Assembly: GCF_025602895.1 (NCBI RefSeq)
Contig: NW_026516235.1
Coordinates: forward strand, 248,001-312,000
DNA: 64,000 bases
Source of the DNA: Polychytrium aggregatum
Lineage: Eukaryota; Chytridiomycota; Chytridiomycetes; Polychytriales
Direction of reading: 5' to 3'
Position 1 is the first letter of the stretch, and the number at the start of each line of letters is the position of its first letter. Below are positions 12,472-23,447 of the stretch, piece after piece. The notes below the pieces were generated by a model. The model was given only the letters and a program-made list of their open reading frames with translations. It had not been told where the DNA came from and did not search any database. Made by a program: the position numbers and the translations under genes.

Positions 12472-13827
12472 ATGTCGCTCCGGTCAACGTCTCCAATTCT
12501 ACCCACTGCCGTCTCGCCCCAATGGAGAAGCGCCCCGAGCTTTCCGCGATCGCATCGCAGACGAGTCTCGGCGTCGCCAGGCCACCACTCGCGCCGTCCC
12601 GGCAGCATTGGCCATCGGCTCTGGCTTCTGGTTGTGTCGCTGTTCGAGAGCGCTGACGATCTGCGCCGCAAGCCCTCGTCGCCGCTGATGCGCCTGTGGA
12701 TTCTCCTCCGGAGGCCTCTCGGGCTCGCTTCGTTCTTGGCGCTGCTTTTTATGCTCTGGTCGCTATGGAATGCCGACGTCTACCGGTTCACGGAGCACCA
12801 TCTGCGGCCCAAGTCGCTCCTCCTGGATCCCGTGTGTCTCGGGTACCAGTCCGCAATGACGTTCTCGACCTTTGTCCAGGGAGGCGTCTCGGACGTCGAG
12901 CCCTGCTCCAAGCTCGTTGAGGAAGCCCGCGTCGATCTCACGACCTGGCCGGTCTCCTACAGCGATCCCACCCGCCACAATCTGTCGTCGCTGATCTCGT
13001 GCCAGGATGTCGAAGACTGTGGTGTCGAGTGGATTGTGCAGGCCTCGCGCTGCCATCCGTCCCTCAATCGGCTCGCCCAGACGGCCCGCAATCTGGGCGT
13101 GACCTTTACTGTCCTGGGGTATGGGCAGCGATACCGAGGCGACGGCCACAACTTCCGGCAGCTCCACGACTACCTGCTCAACCTGCCCAACAACCGTCTC
13201 GTCATCTGGACGCATGCCGAAGATATCCTCCTCGTGCCCGGCTGCACCCTCCAGGATATTGTAGATGTCTACCGCCGGTTCGACCACCCCATCGTCATCG
13301 GGACCGAGGAGCATTGCTGGCCCGACGGCCAACTCTGGAACAAATACCCGCCCATCAAGCCCGAGATCACTCGGAAGCGGGGAGACACGCCCTACAAGTA
13401 CGTCAAGTCTGGCGCCTTGATGGGCCCGGCCGGCCTCGTCCGAGGCATGATCAAGACCCTCTACAACAGCGAGTGCGCCATGGAGCAGCGTCTTCTGACC
13501 AGCGCTGTCGTCAAGAAATCTGTGTTCTGGCACGGCCGCCCAGACGGCCTCCCTCGGGTGCTCAACACGGAGCGCGGCGAACGGCCCCAGCACGGCGAGG
13601 ATCCTCGTCCCCTGGTTTCCCTGGATGTCTATCAGGACCTGTTCACTCGGCTCCGAAACATGCATCCCTGGGACTTTGTCGTCGACACCAAGACCAAGCG
13701 TGTGCGCACCTGGCTGCGGGACAAGCACATTCCCAACTCGTGCATTCTGCACGAAGTGGGCGGAAACCGCAAGCCAGAGGGTATGCTTATCGGTATTTTG
13801 GCCGACCAGCTCGACTCTGCCAAATAA
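12472..13827 (+). CDS. Type II membrane glycosyltransferase, PLOD/LH3 GT-domain-like
   Basis: Single-exon gene, 451 residues from the first in-frame ATG (12472). An alternative start at 12688 gives 379 residues and places the hydrophobic segment GLASFLALLFMLWSLW at the very N-terminus, the classic type II Golgi/ER anchor. The luminal part resembles the glycosyltransferase domain of procollagen lysyl hydroxylases (PLOD/LH3, GT25-related): LGVTFTVLGYGQRYRG, then a DYLLNLPNNRLVIWTHAEDIL block, IVIGTEEHCWPD, and KYVKSGALMGPAGLVRGM. The family's acidic D-x-x-D metal site reads HAED here, so only the last Asp is kept. There is no hydroxylase domain and no collagen gene in view. Acceptor and donor are unknown; UDP-sugar transfer to a secretory-pathway protein or glycan is inferred from family membership. 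Confidence 0.75.
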   Translation: MSLRSTSPILPTAVSPQWRSAPSFPRSHRRRVSASPGHHSRRPGSIGHRLWLLVVSLFESADDLRRKPSSPLMRLWILLRRPLGLASFLALLFMLWSLWNADVYRFTEHHLRPKSLLLDPVCLGYQSAMTFSTFVQGGVSDVEPCSKLVEEARVDLTTWPVSYSDPTRHNLSSLISCQDVEDCGVEWIVQASRCHPSLNRLAQTARNLGVTFTVLGYGQRYRGDGHNFRQLHDYLLNLPNNRLVIWTHAEDILLVPGCTLQDIVDVYRRFDHPIVIGTEEHCWPDGQLWNKYPPIKPEITRKRGDTPYKYVKSGALMGPAGLVRGMIKTLYNSECAMEQRLLTSAVVKKSVFWHGRPDGLPRVLNTERGERPQHGEDPRPLVSLDVYQDLFTRLRNMHPWDFVVDTKTKRVRTWLRDKHIPNSCILHEVGGNRKPEGMLIGILADQLDSAK

Positions 13828-14437
13828 TCAGCCAGTGCCTTGGCGTTGGCTGGCGTTGGCCTGATTTGGCTGGCTTTGGCTGGCTTTGGCTGGCTATGGC
13901 GAGACTGGCCTGTCCTTCTCTCCGCATCCAACCGCGGCTGCTGCTGCCATGCACAACGCTGGGCTGGCTCAGCCATCGCTGCGTATTCTCTGCTTCCATG
14001 CACTTTGCTTCGACCTGCATCAATACACACACACATCCATCAATCTGCGAATGTGCGATCTTTGGAGGTGTAGATGCGATGGCGGCCACCAGAAGTGCAG
14101 ATCCGTGATATGCAGTATGGTGGCCAGTGCACGACCAGAGAAATCCAGTGGATGGCAGACGATCATGAATCGAAATGCATCTGGCCCAGCGCCGAGGTCC
14201 GATGGCCGCAGGGCACCGGGTCGGGGGGGGGGCACTCGGACGCTGTATCAGACGCTGTATCAGACGCTGTATCGGACGCTATATCGGAACTGCGCTGCCC
14301 GCTGCGAGGTCCACGGGCTGCACAGTCCTGGCGGCTGTCTCCCATTCCTCTCTGGCGCTGACTTTGAGCCGTTCGGCGCTGTTCTCAAGATCTCTCTCCG
14401 GTGCCCACTGCCTACTAGATCTGCAACAAGTTCCCCC
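13828..14437 (+). other. Intergenic spacer with simple repeats
   Basis: No gene supported. It begins with a TTTGGCTGGC-type repeat (about 13850-13897), has a TCGGGGGGGGG G-run near 14221-14231, and contains the tandem array at 14238-14291. Long open frames through it are a by-product of the repeats and GC content. Confidence 0.5.
14238..14291 (+). repeat. 12-bp tandem repeat
   Basis: Four near-perfect copies of GACGCTGTATCA in direct tandem. Because the unit is a multiple of three, all frames stay open and give periodic peptides (for example LYQT repeats); I do not regard it as coding. Confidence 0.9.
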
Positions 14438-14830
14438 ATGCGATCTGTCGTGCCCTCTGCCAAAGCCGCGCGAGCTCCCAAGCGAGCATCGCCTGTTCGA
14501 TCCTCCAGCAGCCAGCGCCGCCCCACTTCGAGTACAGTCATCCGTACAAAAGACCATGGGCATTCGCTCGCTGCTGACACTCAAGCAAACGACCTTGCCA
14601 AGCTTGGCGGACTTGACAGCCCCGACAAGCCTGCTGCAAGCCCCCTCAAACCAGCAGCCGACCAACCCGACAGCGAGCCTTGCAGCGAAGACGAAGAAAA
14701 CATCCCCCTTGCCAACCGCAAGCGATCCGCTCGCCGCTCTCCGCTCTCGAAAGTCGGGTCGCGCAACCGAACCGAAGGCGCCCGCAGAACGGTCAAGCGC
14801 CAGCCCGATCGTATTCCCAGGAAACAGTAG
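14438..14830 (+). CDS. Small basic hypothetical protein
   Basis: A 130-residue single-exon frame, rich in Ser, Arg, Lys and Pro, with an acidic patch followed by a basic cluster near the C-terminus (EPCSEDEENIPLANRKRSAR), which looks like a nuclear localisation signal. An AATAAA follows the stop by 33 bp, which favours a real transcript. No family recognised. The layout (short, disordered, basic, ENxP near an acidic patch) faintly recalls small PCNA-associated factors, but no canonical PIP box is visible, so no function is assigned. A second frame is open across the same DNA, so the reading frame itself is not certain. Confidence 0.4.
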   Translation: MRSVVPSAKAARAPKRASPVRSSSSQRRPTSSTVIRTKDHGHSLAADTQANDLAKLGGLDSPDKPAASPLKPAADQPDSEPCSEDEENIPLANRKRSARRSPLSKVGSRNRTEGARRTVKRQPDRIPRKQ

Positions 14831-14863
14831 TCGGCACACCGGTGTCGATCTCCCCTCTGTACC

Positions 14864-14869
14864 AATAAA
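14864..14869 (+). terminator. AATAAA polyadenylation signal
   Basis: Perfect AATAAA hexamer 33 bp after the stop of the small basic open frame, in the expected position for its 3' end. Confidence 0.5.
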
Positions 14870-15023
14870 CATTCAAGTGGATCTGCATTCCCATGCTCAT
14901 TTGAATGGCTCGGGTATGGGTCCGGCTTTCCACTTGTCCGCTTGCTCTGGGTGATATCTTCTCATAATACAATCACATCGAGCTCTGTTCGCATGTGCAT
15001 ATGGCAGTTGGAGGGGGGGGGCG

Positions 15024-18000
15024 CTACTCGTCGTCTGGATTGGATGCCAAATGCTGCTCGATTTCAGACACCTCGCCCTCCATGAGCTTGACTCTGTTGA
15101 GGGCCACGCGAGCCAGATCAAGCTTTTGGGCTTTCTTGAACTTGAGGGCGTTGGATTTCTCCCTTGGTATGGCGGCCTTGAGTTTGTCCACATAGCCTGG
15201 GGGGTGGGGGCGTAATGGTATCAGTCCCAAATGAATCGGCAGTCCTTCGTACCGGCATTCTTGACAAGAATATCCACCATCATAACAACAGCGACAGCCA
15301 CGTACCCTGCATCGTCAGCGACCCACAGCTGACGAGTGTGACAATCATATCCATGCGCATCTCAAAAGATTGCAGTCGGAAGGTCAGGTCCTCTGGCACA
15401 GACTTGCGCTGTGACTTGATCTTCAAGATCTCCTCCTTCATCTTTCCAATCTCTGTCTCGAGAACCTGGTTCGACTCAATGTTCTCGGCGCTATCGCAAT
15501 ACAGGCAAGGTGGGTCAAGGGGACGGAGAGAATCACCAGAATTACCGAGTCAGCGATTCAGCCAAATGAGCCAGGCGATGGTATGGGCTCCTATGTGCGT
15601 GCGGCTGTGTGAGGAGCCAGAACAGCAGTCATGTGCTCACATGAAGAATTGCATCTCGAGCTCTTCGATATCTTCTTCCGCCGGCGGCTTGGGGCCGGTG
15701 GCTTCGGTCGGCAAGCTGGGCTTCTCTGCAGGGAGGGGAGCAGCGGCTATGCGAGGAGAAGCTGCAGGGGTCTGTCCAGACGGCTTGCTGGCAACCTGCG
15801 GAGTCTGAAGCGTAGGCGACGGGACAGGCGGCCTGGCTTCGATCGGGCTGACCGAGCGAGGAGGAGCTATAGCCACAGCCACAGCCACAGCCACAGCCGC
15901 AGTCGCAACCGAAGCCGGTGCGAGGGGGACCGCTGCCGGCACTGCCGTTGTTGCGGTAGGAGTGAGGTCCAAGCTGACCCAGCGCTCGGTTTTCTTGAGG
16001 ATGTCAGGCTTAAGCAGCGGTGCTCGAAGGCGAATGCGGATTTCGAGACGCCCGCCGACTTCCTTGCGCGGATTGTCCGGATCGGTGAGCTGCAGGGCAG
16101 GAGAATCGAATCAGGCTTGCTTTTGAGGAAGCAGATCCGAGGCCACCACCATGGAAGTAACAGCGACGATGGCAATGGCAACATCGTGGTTCTGCCCACG
16201 CCCACGCTCCCGCTTCAAGTGTCGCATGACGTCAACCCGAGCCCGCCAAAGCCGTACCTGCAGAACCTCGTGGATCTCTGACTTGCCCGTGAGAGCTTTG
16301 TACTCAACCGAGGCTCGACCCAGGGCAACTTTGTTTGAGGAGAACAGCGTAAATCCCTTGTGGTGGAAGACCGTGAAGCTGGCTTTCTTGCGCTCGACAA
16401 AACGCATAAAGTTGCGATTCTTGCGATCGATTTTGATACGCTTCACAAAGTTGTAGGTGGGACTGGGGTTTTTCTTGATGGGCTGGCCGGTCTCGCCCTT
16501 GGCCTCGGGGGTCGGATTGCCGCCGTTGTCGAGGGGCCAGCCCAGGTCGTAGGCCACAAAGCTGTCAATGTCGGCGCTGGCAACGTCCTTGCTCCCGAGG
16601 TCAAATGCCCGCACGATCGAGACCTCCATCTCGTCGAGAGGGATCTCTGCAAACTCTTGACGAATCTCGTAGCTGACGGTTGAGTATACGAACCGCGGGA
16701 GCTGAATCGAGGCGCCTGATGATGTGGCCTTGAGCACACGCAGGGTTTCGAGGTCTCGCACAGACTCCTTCTTTCGCTTGTGGAATTCCAGCGCCCCAGT
16801 CTTGTCGCCCGTGCGATAGTACGAGCCAGACACCTTGGTGCAAAGCTCGATCTGGGCGGCAAGCTGGGTCTCGAGATGCTCAATGACATTCGCGGTGTCG
16901 GACAGGGCTGCCACCGGAGACGATTCCATGAGCTCCTCATACGTGATGGTTTCGTGCGAGACACTTGCGGCAGGCCTAGGCTTCCTGGCTGCGGGGGTGG
17001 CTATCGCCGGCGTCGCGGCAGACTCGCTGGGAAGGAGCGACCGAGAGGGACTTGGAGCCTCGCGAACGGAATTGGCAGCACTCGATCCAGAAGTAGCGGC
17101 GACAGTGGGCTTGGGCAGCGTGCTGGGATGCGGCGGCATCTCAAAATTCGGAGGCAGGTCGCCGCCGAGTCGCAGCGAGGCCAGCACTCTCTCGAGATTG
17201 ACTGAGACGGCGACCAGCTCGCGAGCACGGGCCATCTCGCCGCCCTTCTTGGCTACCAGCGCATGCTGCTTGTATTCGAGCTGGCGCTGCTCGAGAACCT
17301 GGATGGATGTGTTGGTGGCTGTTGGCTGCACCGATGCCGTTGATGCTGGGCCGACCGACTTGCGCACCGTTGCGGCAGGAGTAGCGGACACTGACAGGGC
17401 ATCGATCTCGGCAGCTTCATGGGCATGGGCATGGGCATGGGCATCGAGCAAGCCATCGTCGCCGTTGCCAGACTGCGGGTGGCCGGAGATTGTGTGGCCG
17501 AGGTCGGAGCCGCCGAGACGGGCGAGTTGGGCCTGGAGGTTCATGCATGGTCGCCCTGATTGTTATTGCGATGCCGATATGGACAGAAAAGCGGGAACGC
17601 ACGCACCAGACCACGGCTGCGTCACTCACGAGAAGCTCTGGATCGTTCAGGTCGTCTTCCGTCACTTCGACATCGACGTCGTCGTCCGTGGCAAAGGCAG
17701 CGGCGCCCGTTTCCATGGCGCGGCGGATGAGATCATCGGGGTCGTCATGAACCGAGGATGCCGGAGGCTTGTTGGCTGCGGGTTGCGGGGCCGGACGAGG
17801 TTTGGTCGGTGGTTTCGGGTGGATTTCGGCCGAGAGAAGCTCCAGCTCTCTCTTGAGCGGGATAGCACGGATTCACGGGGGGGGGGTTAGCAGTGCTGGT
17901 ATTGGTGGTGGGAAGGGGGAGAAAGTTGACAAGAGAATCGCCCTGACATAACGGACGGGACAGCGAGCGGACGGTGCTAGGTACCAGCAGTTCAGGGTCA

Positions 18001-18062
18001 TTGAGCTCGGCGTCGCTGAACTCGTGGACATCGAGATCGATCTCGGGAGTGTTGATGTCCAT
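15024..18062 (-). CDS. CC2D1/Lgd homologue: DM14 and C2 domain protein
   Basis: CC2D1A/B (Drosophila Lethal giant discs) binds the ESCRT-III subunit Shrub/CHMP4 and regulates endosomal sorting. Model: complement of join(15024..15196, 15306..15490, 15641..16089, 16258..17532, 17630..17851, 17985..18062), 793 residues, all phases consistent. Two DM14 repeats are visible (about residues 178-230, LEQRQLEYKQHALVAKKGGE; and 313-365, ending HKRKKESVRDLETLR). A C2 domain follows (about 390-560; FTVFHHKGFTLFSSNKVALG). After that comes a Pro/Ala-rich linker with an AVAVAVA run encoded by ccacag repeats, and a C-terminal coiled coil (ETEIGKMKEEILKIKSQRK). Animal proteins usually have four DM14 repeats; I see two here. 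The acidic motif LNDPELL occurs twice, in exons 1 and 2. Confidence 0.88.
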
Positions 18063-18080
18063 TGGAGGAGGAAGCAGCAC

Positions 18081-18152
18081 GATGAGATATGCGATGTGAT
18101 GCGATGCGACGAGATGCGATGCGACGAGATGCGATGCGATGCGACGAGATGA
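18081..18152 (+). repeat. GATGCGATGCGAC tandem array
   Basis: Interleaved GATGC and GACGA pentamers giving repeated GATGCGATGCGACGA blocks, starting about 20 bp upstream of the CC2D1 start codon and hence probably in its 5' leader. Confidence 0.9.
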
Positions 18153-18407
18153 GCGCCAAGGGACGCCGCGGACGCTTGCTCGGACAGGCCACGGGACGAT
18201 CGATGCTGCAGCCGCCCAGATGGACGAATGCGGGACACGAATTCTCAACGACAACTGCAGTCAGTCTCTGGAAACACTGGTTGCCATGACAGGCGGTGGA
18301 CGGGGGAATAACGACGGATTTAACGACGCTCAGGCCAGGGTGTACATTTCGACTCTGATACGCGATCGAATGGTACATCCAACACCTTTGGTGATATATA
18401 CATCACA

Positions 18408-18505
18408 TTCCGTGGTACATCCTTTCCATTCAACATCACATCGCATTCCGTGGTATATCCTTTCCATTCAACATCACGACATCACATTCAACATCACATC
18501 GCATT
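18408..18505 (+). repeat. ~38-bp direct repeat in divergent promoter
   Basis: A block beginning cattccgtggtacatcc and ending in catcacatcg is repeated immediately with few changes, followed by partial copies of the attcaacatcaca sub-unit. Confidence 0.85.
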
Positions 18506-18930
18506 CAATCGACACGACATCCCACGCACCCCCAAAGCACCGTCGCTCGCCCCAAACACATTCCGCAGCCCGAACACAATCACGAACGCAACCACGGCAT
18601 GATGTCCCACGAGACCTGCTTTGGCATGCAAAGCCGCCGCCCCATCCACCCATGTGGGCCGTCGTTGATCCGCCCGTAAGACTGCGCTGCTGTCCTTGCT
18701 CGCCGTCAATTCTTCTTGCTTGCGCCAGCCGTATTCCTTCTGGCTTCGTCGCGCTCGTCTCGCCCATCGCCCCGCATCCATCCACCTCCCGTCCGGCGAA
18801 CACCCCCACAGAACCTCATCAATTCATCGTCGCCGCTGGCTCTCCACACGACCTCTTGTTGCAAAACTCCCCAAACCATATCCCTCATCTGCCCCCAGCC
18901 CAAGCATCCCGACTCTCAGTCTTGCCAGAC

Positions 18931-21900
18931 ATGAGCCCCCAAGAGCCCTCCCCTCTGGAGCTGCCTTCGCTGGACCTTTTCGGCCAGGACATGCCCATCC
19001 TCGGCCCCACGACATCCGTCGTGCACGAGTCGCTCTGGGCACTCCCGGATGTTGTGCTCTTGCGCATCCTCATGTTCTTGGAGATGCCGTCCAACTTCAC
19101 GGCCTCCTGTCGACGCATCCGCTACTTGTCCAGGTACACCGCCGGTCTCAGCGCTGTCCCGGGCCCGCCTGCCCACCTGCCCGCCTCCCAACCAACCCTC
19201 CACAAGCAGCCCTGCATCCTTCGCTCAGCGCCCTGTCAATCCATCTTTCCCACTCCCCGATGCCTATGACGCCTCTGATCCTCCCGACGCACTTGGTGTG
19301 CATCAACCACGTCCAACCTACTCTTCGTCGGCCATCGCCCTCCCACATCCCGCTGCCCTTCCGCCACCGCCGCTTTCAACCGTTTTCCCCCAGCCAGCAC
19401 CGAATCTTTGTTCGCCTGTCTCGATCCTGCCATCGCCGAGCATTCGGACCTTGATTGCCTGCTCGCGTCTCTCGTGCTGACTCTGCTGGCTCTGTCCGCT
19501 TCCATAGATCCGCATCCGTCAAGGGCCGATGGCTGCTCCTTCATCCCAGGCAAATGGCCGAATGGATAGGGGCCACATGCTCCCCCAAAGCCGCCGGCTT
19601 CTTCAACGCCAAGATCCTCATGTTTCTGTTTCGGTATTCGCAGCGGTTCATGCCCTCATACCAGAGCACGTCTTTCCTCAAGCCGATCGATGTCTCTGGC
19701 GCATACCCGTCCATCACGCCGATATCCATCGTCAACTGCATCTGGAAAACCGCCGTCTTCAAAAAGTACCTCCACGTCATCAAGGCCATCGTCGAGTCGT
19801 CGTATTTGCAGATCATCACCTTCGAGACCCTCAACCAGACCTTTACCGACGCCATCCGAGCCGACAACAGCACGATCCTGACTTTCCTTCTCTCAAAGCC
19901 GACCGTCTTTGCAGCCTTCACGAACGACAACTGGCGAGCACATCTCCTCTGCGCCATCGAGCACAACAAACCTCGCATGTTCCAGATCCTCCGCGACCAC
20001 GGCCTTCCCCTCGGCGCCGGGTGGACCGGCAGCGCTCGCCAGGCGATCGTCTCCCAGAGCTGGGGCATCGTCAAGCTCCTCGCCCCGTCGCTCCCGGACT
20101 TTGAGACCGTCGAGCAGTGGTCCTCTGGCGCTTCGTCGGCTGCCACGGCGGGTCGCCGGGATGTCGTCGAGCTGCTCTTCCGCCACATCAACCCCGCATG
20201 GCCCCGAGAGACGATCGAGGCCACCTGGAGCACTTGCGTCGACAACGCCGTGCAAATGTCGCAGATTGGCGTTCTCACGTTTTTGGTCGAGCATTCGCTC
20301 GGGGCACTCAACCGCTATCGGATCCAGCCCTCGTCGCTCTCTCAGGCGATGGAGCACCACAACATCAAGGCCATGGAGAGGCTGCTCCTGAATCGCGAGC
20401 TGCACTCGGAGCAACTCCAGACCTTTATCCACTCCGAGTCCCTCCTCCGGCTCTGCAAAGAATTTTCCCTTGGCCGTGCAAAGATCCCGCAGCAGCTCCG
20501 CCTCGAGATGGCCCGGATCCTGATCCAGGTCGGCGGCGTTGACCTCGGCACCGCGACCGGCGGCATGGCCGTCCTCGAAGCCATGGCCGTCGCCGACATC
20601 GAAATGGCCGACTTTTTGATGCAGCGGGGCGCCTCTGTTCACGTCCTTTCGGCCCTGCAGGTCCACACGACCTTTGTCCGAATCATGCATGAGCCAGACC
20701 TCTCAATCGAGCGCCTGGCGACTTGCATGTCCCGGATCCTCGAGATATGTCCTCAGTTCAGCGAGGCGCTCGGGCTGCACGACAACGAGATCCTCGAGAA
20801 GGCCGTCGCCGACGGACACATGGCTGTGGTCAAGGTGTGCGTTCGGCACGGCTGTGACGTCGCTGCTCTGAAGCCATCAACGCTCACGCAAGCCATCGAA
20901 AGCTGGAACCACACTCTTGCCGAGTATCTGATTGAATGCGGCGCCACGATGACCTGGAAGGACTGTATCCAGCTTGAAACAATCTGCCGACGCCTGGGCA
21001 CACTTGAACCGGCCAATCCTACACCTTTCAACAAGACCGATGTCTCGAGCTCTGGCGCAAATCCCACTCCCGATCAAGGCGCATCCCTGGACTCCGGCGC
21101 CGACGCGACATCGGCTTCTGGCCCGTCTCTGGCGGACTCTGCAGTGTCCATGAGCCGCGAAAACAGCCTCGACCGTCTGGCGTCGCCTGCCGAACGCAGC
21201 TGCAAGAGAGTCGAGTTCCTGAAAGAACGGCTCCGTGCAATGACCGGGTTGGAGCTGGTGGAGGCCGTCACGACTTGTGCCGAGAGCGGCTTTGTCGAGA
21301 TACTCGAGGTCCTCCTGGCCGAGGGCGATGTGGAGTCTGCACTTGTCAGTCCCGACGTGAAGCAAGCGCTTGCCGCTCTAGTGGTTTCGCTGTGCCAGTT
21401 TTCCGTCTACCGGGTCTCGGAACGACACGGCAAGTTCTCGTCCTCAAGGAGCATGCAGAACCACATGGACATTATCCACAGCCTTTTGCAGCACAGTGCA
21501 GGGCTCTCTGACGATCAGACCATGTCCGCTGTCCTCGGGGCCCTCGATCTTGGCTTTGCCATCAATCTGTTCGAGTGGCTGATCCAAACTCGTTCCAAAG
21601 CGACTGCATCCACTGGTGATCGTGCCGGCGACGATATGAACCGGCTCATTTGCCAGTTTTTGATCAGCCAGATCAAGGAGAGTGTCTGCCAGCATGCCGT
21701 GACCGAGCTCGCACCCACCCTGGAGACTCGGACTCCCGGCGACGCCGCCAAGACCTCCGATTCAGAAGTCAAGCCCGTCATTGTCGTGCGGGTGAGCACG
21801 CACCGGCCGCACATCGAGCAGCTCAAGGCGATTGCCAACCGGTTCCCTGAAGCGCTGTTTTGGAACAAGTACGAGCTCCTCCTGAATGCCGTCAAAGCCT

Positions 21901-22475
21901 CGGACGAAGAGATCGTCGACTGCATCTGCAAGCACCCCAACTTTGACGTCAACCACCCAGCGGTTGCCGAAGCTCTGGTCTTGGCCCGCGACCACAACAA
22001 GTTTGATACCTTTTTCCAGCTCTCCAACGCTGGCTGCAAGCCCCCGAGCTGGTCCGACACAGCCAAGATGAACGAGCTTCGGATTGCACGCGAGCGCTCC
22101 TTCGAATCCCTCGGCAGCAACAACAACAACATCGGCTTGTCGCCTGGATCTCGCTCCTCCCGCAACCTGCGCCACGCTCTCGGCCGCAATCTATCCCCGA
22201 GTGGATCGCGATCCTCCAGTCCCGGAGGCATCCCCATGTCTCGGCGGCGATACGGCGGCAGCGCCAGCAGCCATGGTTCCTCGCGCAACCTCTCCAGGAG
22301 CTCGTCTCATTCGTCGCTGAATAAGGACGAAGCGGAGCGAATCCCGTCTATCGCCGGAGCTGGCAGTGAGGACCTCTGTCAGCCAAACGCATCGGAGGCA
22401 CCGAGTCTGGATCCAACTTTTGTCGCCAGCACCTTCTCTGGCTTTACATTCCGGGCCGAGCAGGTGACGCTCTAG
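18931..22475 (+). CDS. F-box protein with ankyrin-like repeat region
   Basis: Model join(18931..19133, 19508..22475), 1,056 residues. The N-terminus has an F-box (about residues 34-68: LWALPDVVLLRILMFLEMPS), the Skp1-binding motif of SCF ubiquitin ligases. Exon 2 is a long helical-repeat region (about 130-900) with ankyrin-like helix pairs such as AVVKVCVRHGCDVAAL and MADFLMQRGASVHVL, poorly matching the consensus. The final ~120 residues are Ser/Arg-rich and disordered. The intron acceptor at 19506-19507 restores the frame (AG+A, Arg), and the protein then continues SASVKGRWLLL. Inference: a substrate adaptor for an SCF ligase; the substrate is unknown. The ankyrin assignment is weaker than the F-box. 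Confidence 0.8.
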
Positions 22476-23447
22476 ATACACGGGTAGGAATCGGTACCTG
22501 CGGTCGAGCAACCCAGTTGCGACTCGGCAAGGATGACCTGCGATCATCAAATACCTCGTATCTGACGGCGCTCGCACGTCCGAGTTTGGTACCAGTTTTT
22601 CCACACACAAGAGTGGCTCACTGTATATTTATATCCCCATTGCGGCGCCATGTTTCGCACTTATTTTGGCCTTCCCCCTTTCTTCCAGGCTGTCTTTCCT
22701 CCCCTCTCCCCTCCTCCACTCCCACCAGTTGTTTTTTGGTACCGCATGCAGTGCCCCCCCCCTTTTTTTTTGTGTCCAGCCTCACTCCCTCCCCAGCACC
22801 ACATTTTTGATTCGCACATGCTCGTTTCCTCGCTCTCACTCCCACCCCTCCCCCTATTTACAGAAAGTTGCTGGTTAGAGGACCTCTCGCTCAGCTTGCA
22901 TATCTATGCAACCTCTTGCAATACACGTCTCCTGTATACAGCGCTCTCAGGGGAACGGCGAGAGGTGGCCCGGTCGAGCCGGTCGAGCCGGTTGAGCCGG
23001 TTGGTTGGCCGAGGTGTCGCTGCTGTCCGGAATCCTGGGCGAACCGAGCAACCAGTAGTCACTTCATGCATGTCATCCATGGCCGGCGGTCATGAGATGG
23101 CCGCCAGAGCGACCGGCCGTTGGAACAGGGCGGGTGTCCCCGGCACGGCACATCGATTTGATTTGCGCCCCATCGCCCGACATGAATCGGTGCAGCGGCA
23201 GGCACGGCGACCTTCATCGATAGCATCATGTCCGTCGGGCGAGCCAATCCCCAAAGAAGCCGCCTGCAGCTGTCAGATGACCCTCGCCTTCGTGTTTCTG
23301 ATCCCTGGCGCTTTTCTTGCTTCCCATCGCACACTGCTGCCATCGTTCCATCGCAGTCTCGCTCTCTCTCTCCCTCACCTCCAGCCGCTTGCAGACATAT
23401 TCTGGCCTCTTGCTGCAGCCGCATCAGATCGTATTCGTTCTGGGATT
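22476..23447 (+). promoter_or_regulatory. Intergenic region upstream of SZT2
   Basis: A 972-bp spacer with no supported gene. It has strong pyrimidine tracts on the plus strand (about 22665-22870, and 23340-23385), an ACCGCATGCAGT patch near 22740, and a short GAGCCGGTC/GAGCCGGTT repeat at about 22971-23007. It presumably holds the F-box gene 3' end and the SZT2 promoter. Confidence 0.5.

Larger units (their letters stand above)
18063..18930. promoter_or_regulatory. Divergent promoter region CC2D1 / F-box gene
   Basis: An 868-bp spacer between two genes read outward. It carries two unrelated tandem arrays (18081-18152 and 18408-18505). The rest is C-rich sequence leading to the F-box gene. 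No gene is supported. Confidence 0.5.

Noticed and set aside
12763-13752. 329-codon minus-strand open frame
   Set aside because: Exact shadow of the glycosyltransferase gene on the opposite strand, with no recognisable domain.
12999-14108. 369-codon plus-strand frame rich in Arg and Pro
   Set aside because: Overlaps the glycosyltransferase in another frame; typical out-of-frame GC-rich translation.
14540-14580. PIP-box-like QKTMGIRSLL in another frame of the small basic gene
   Set aside because: It lacks the two aromatic residues and is not in the frame I favour.
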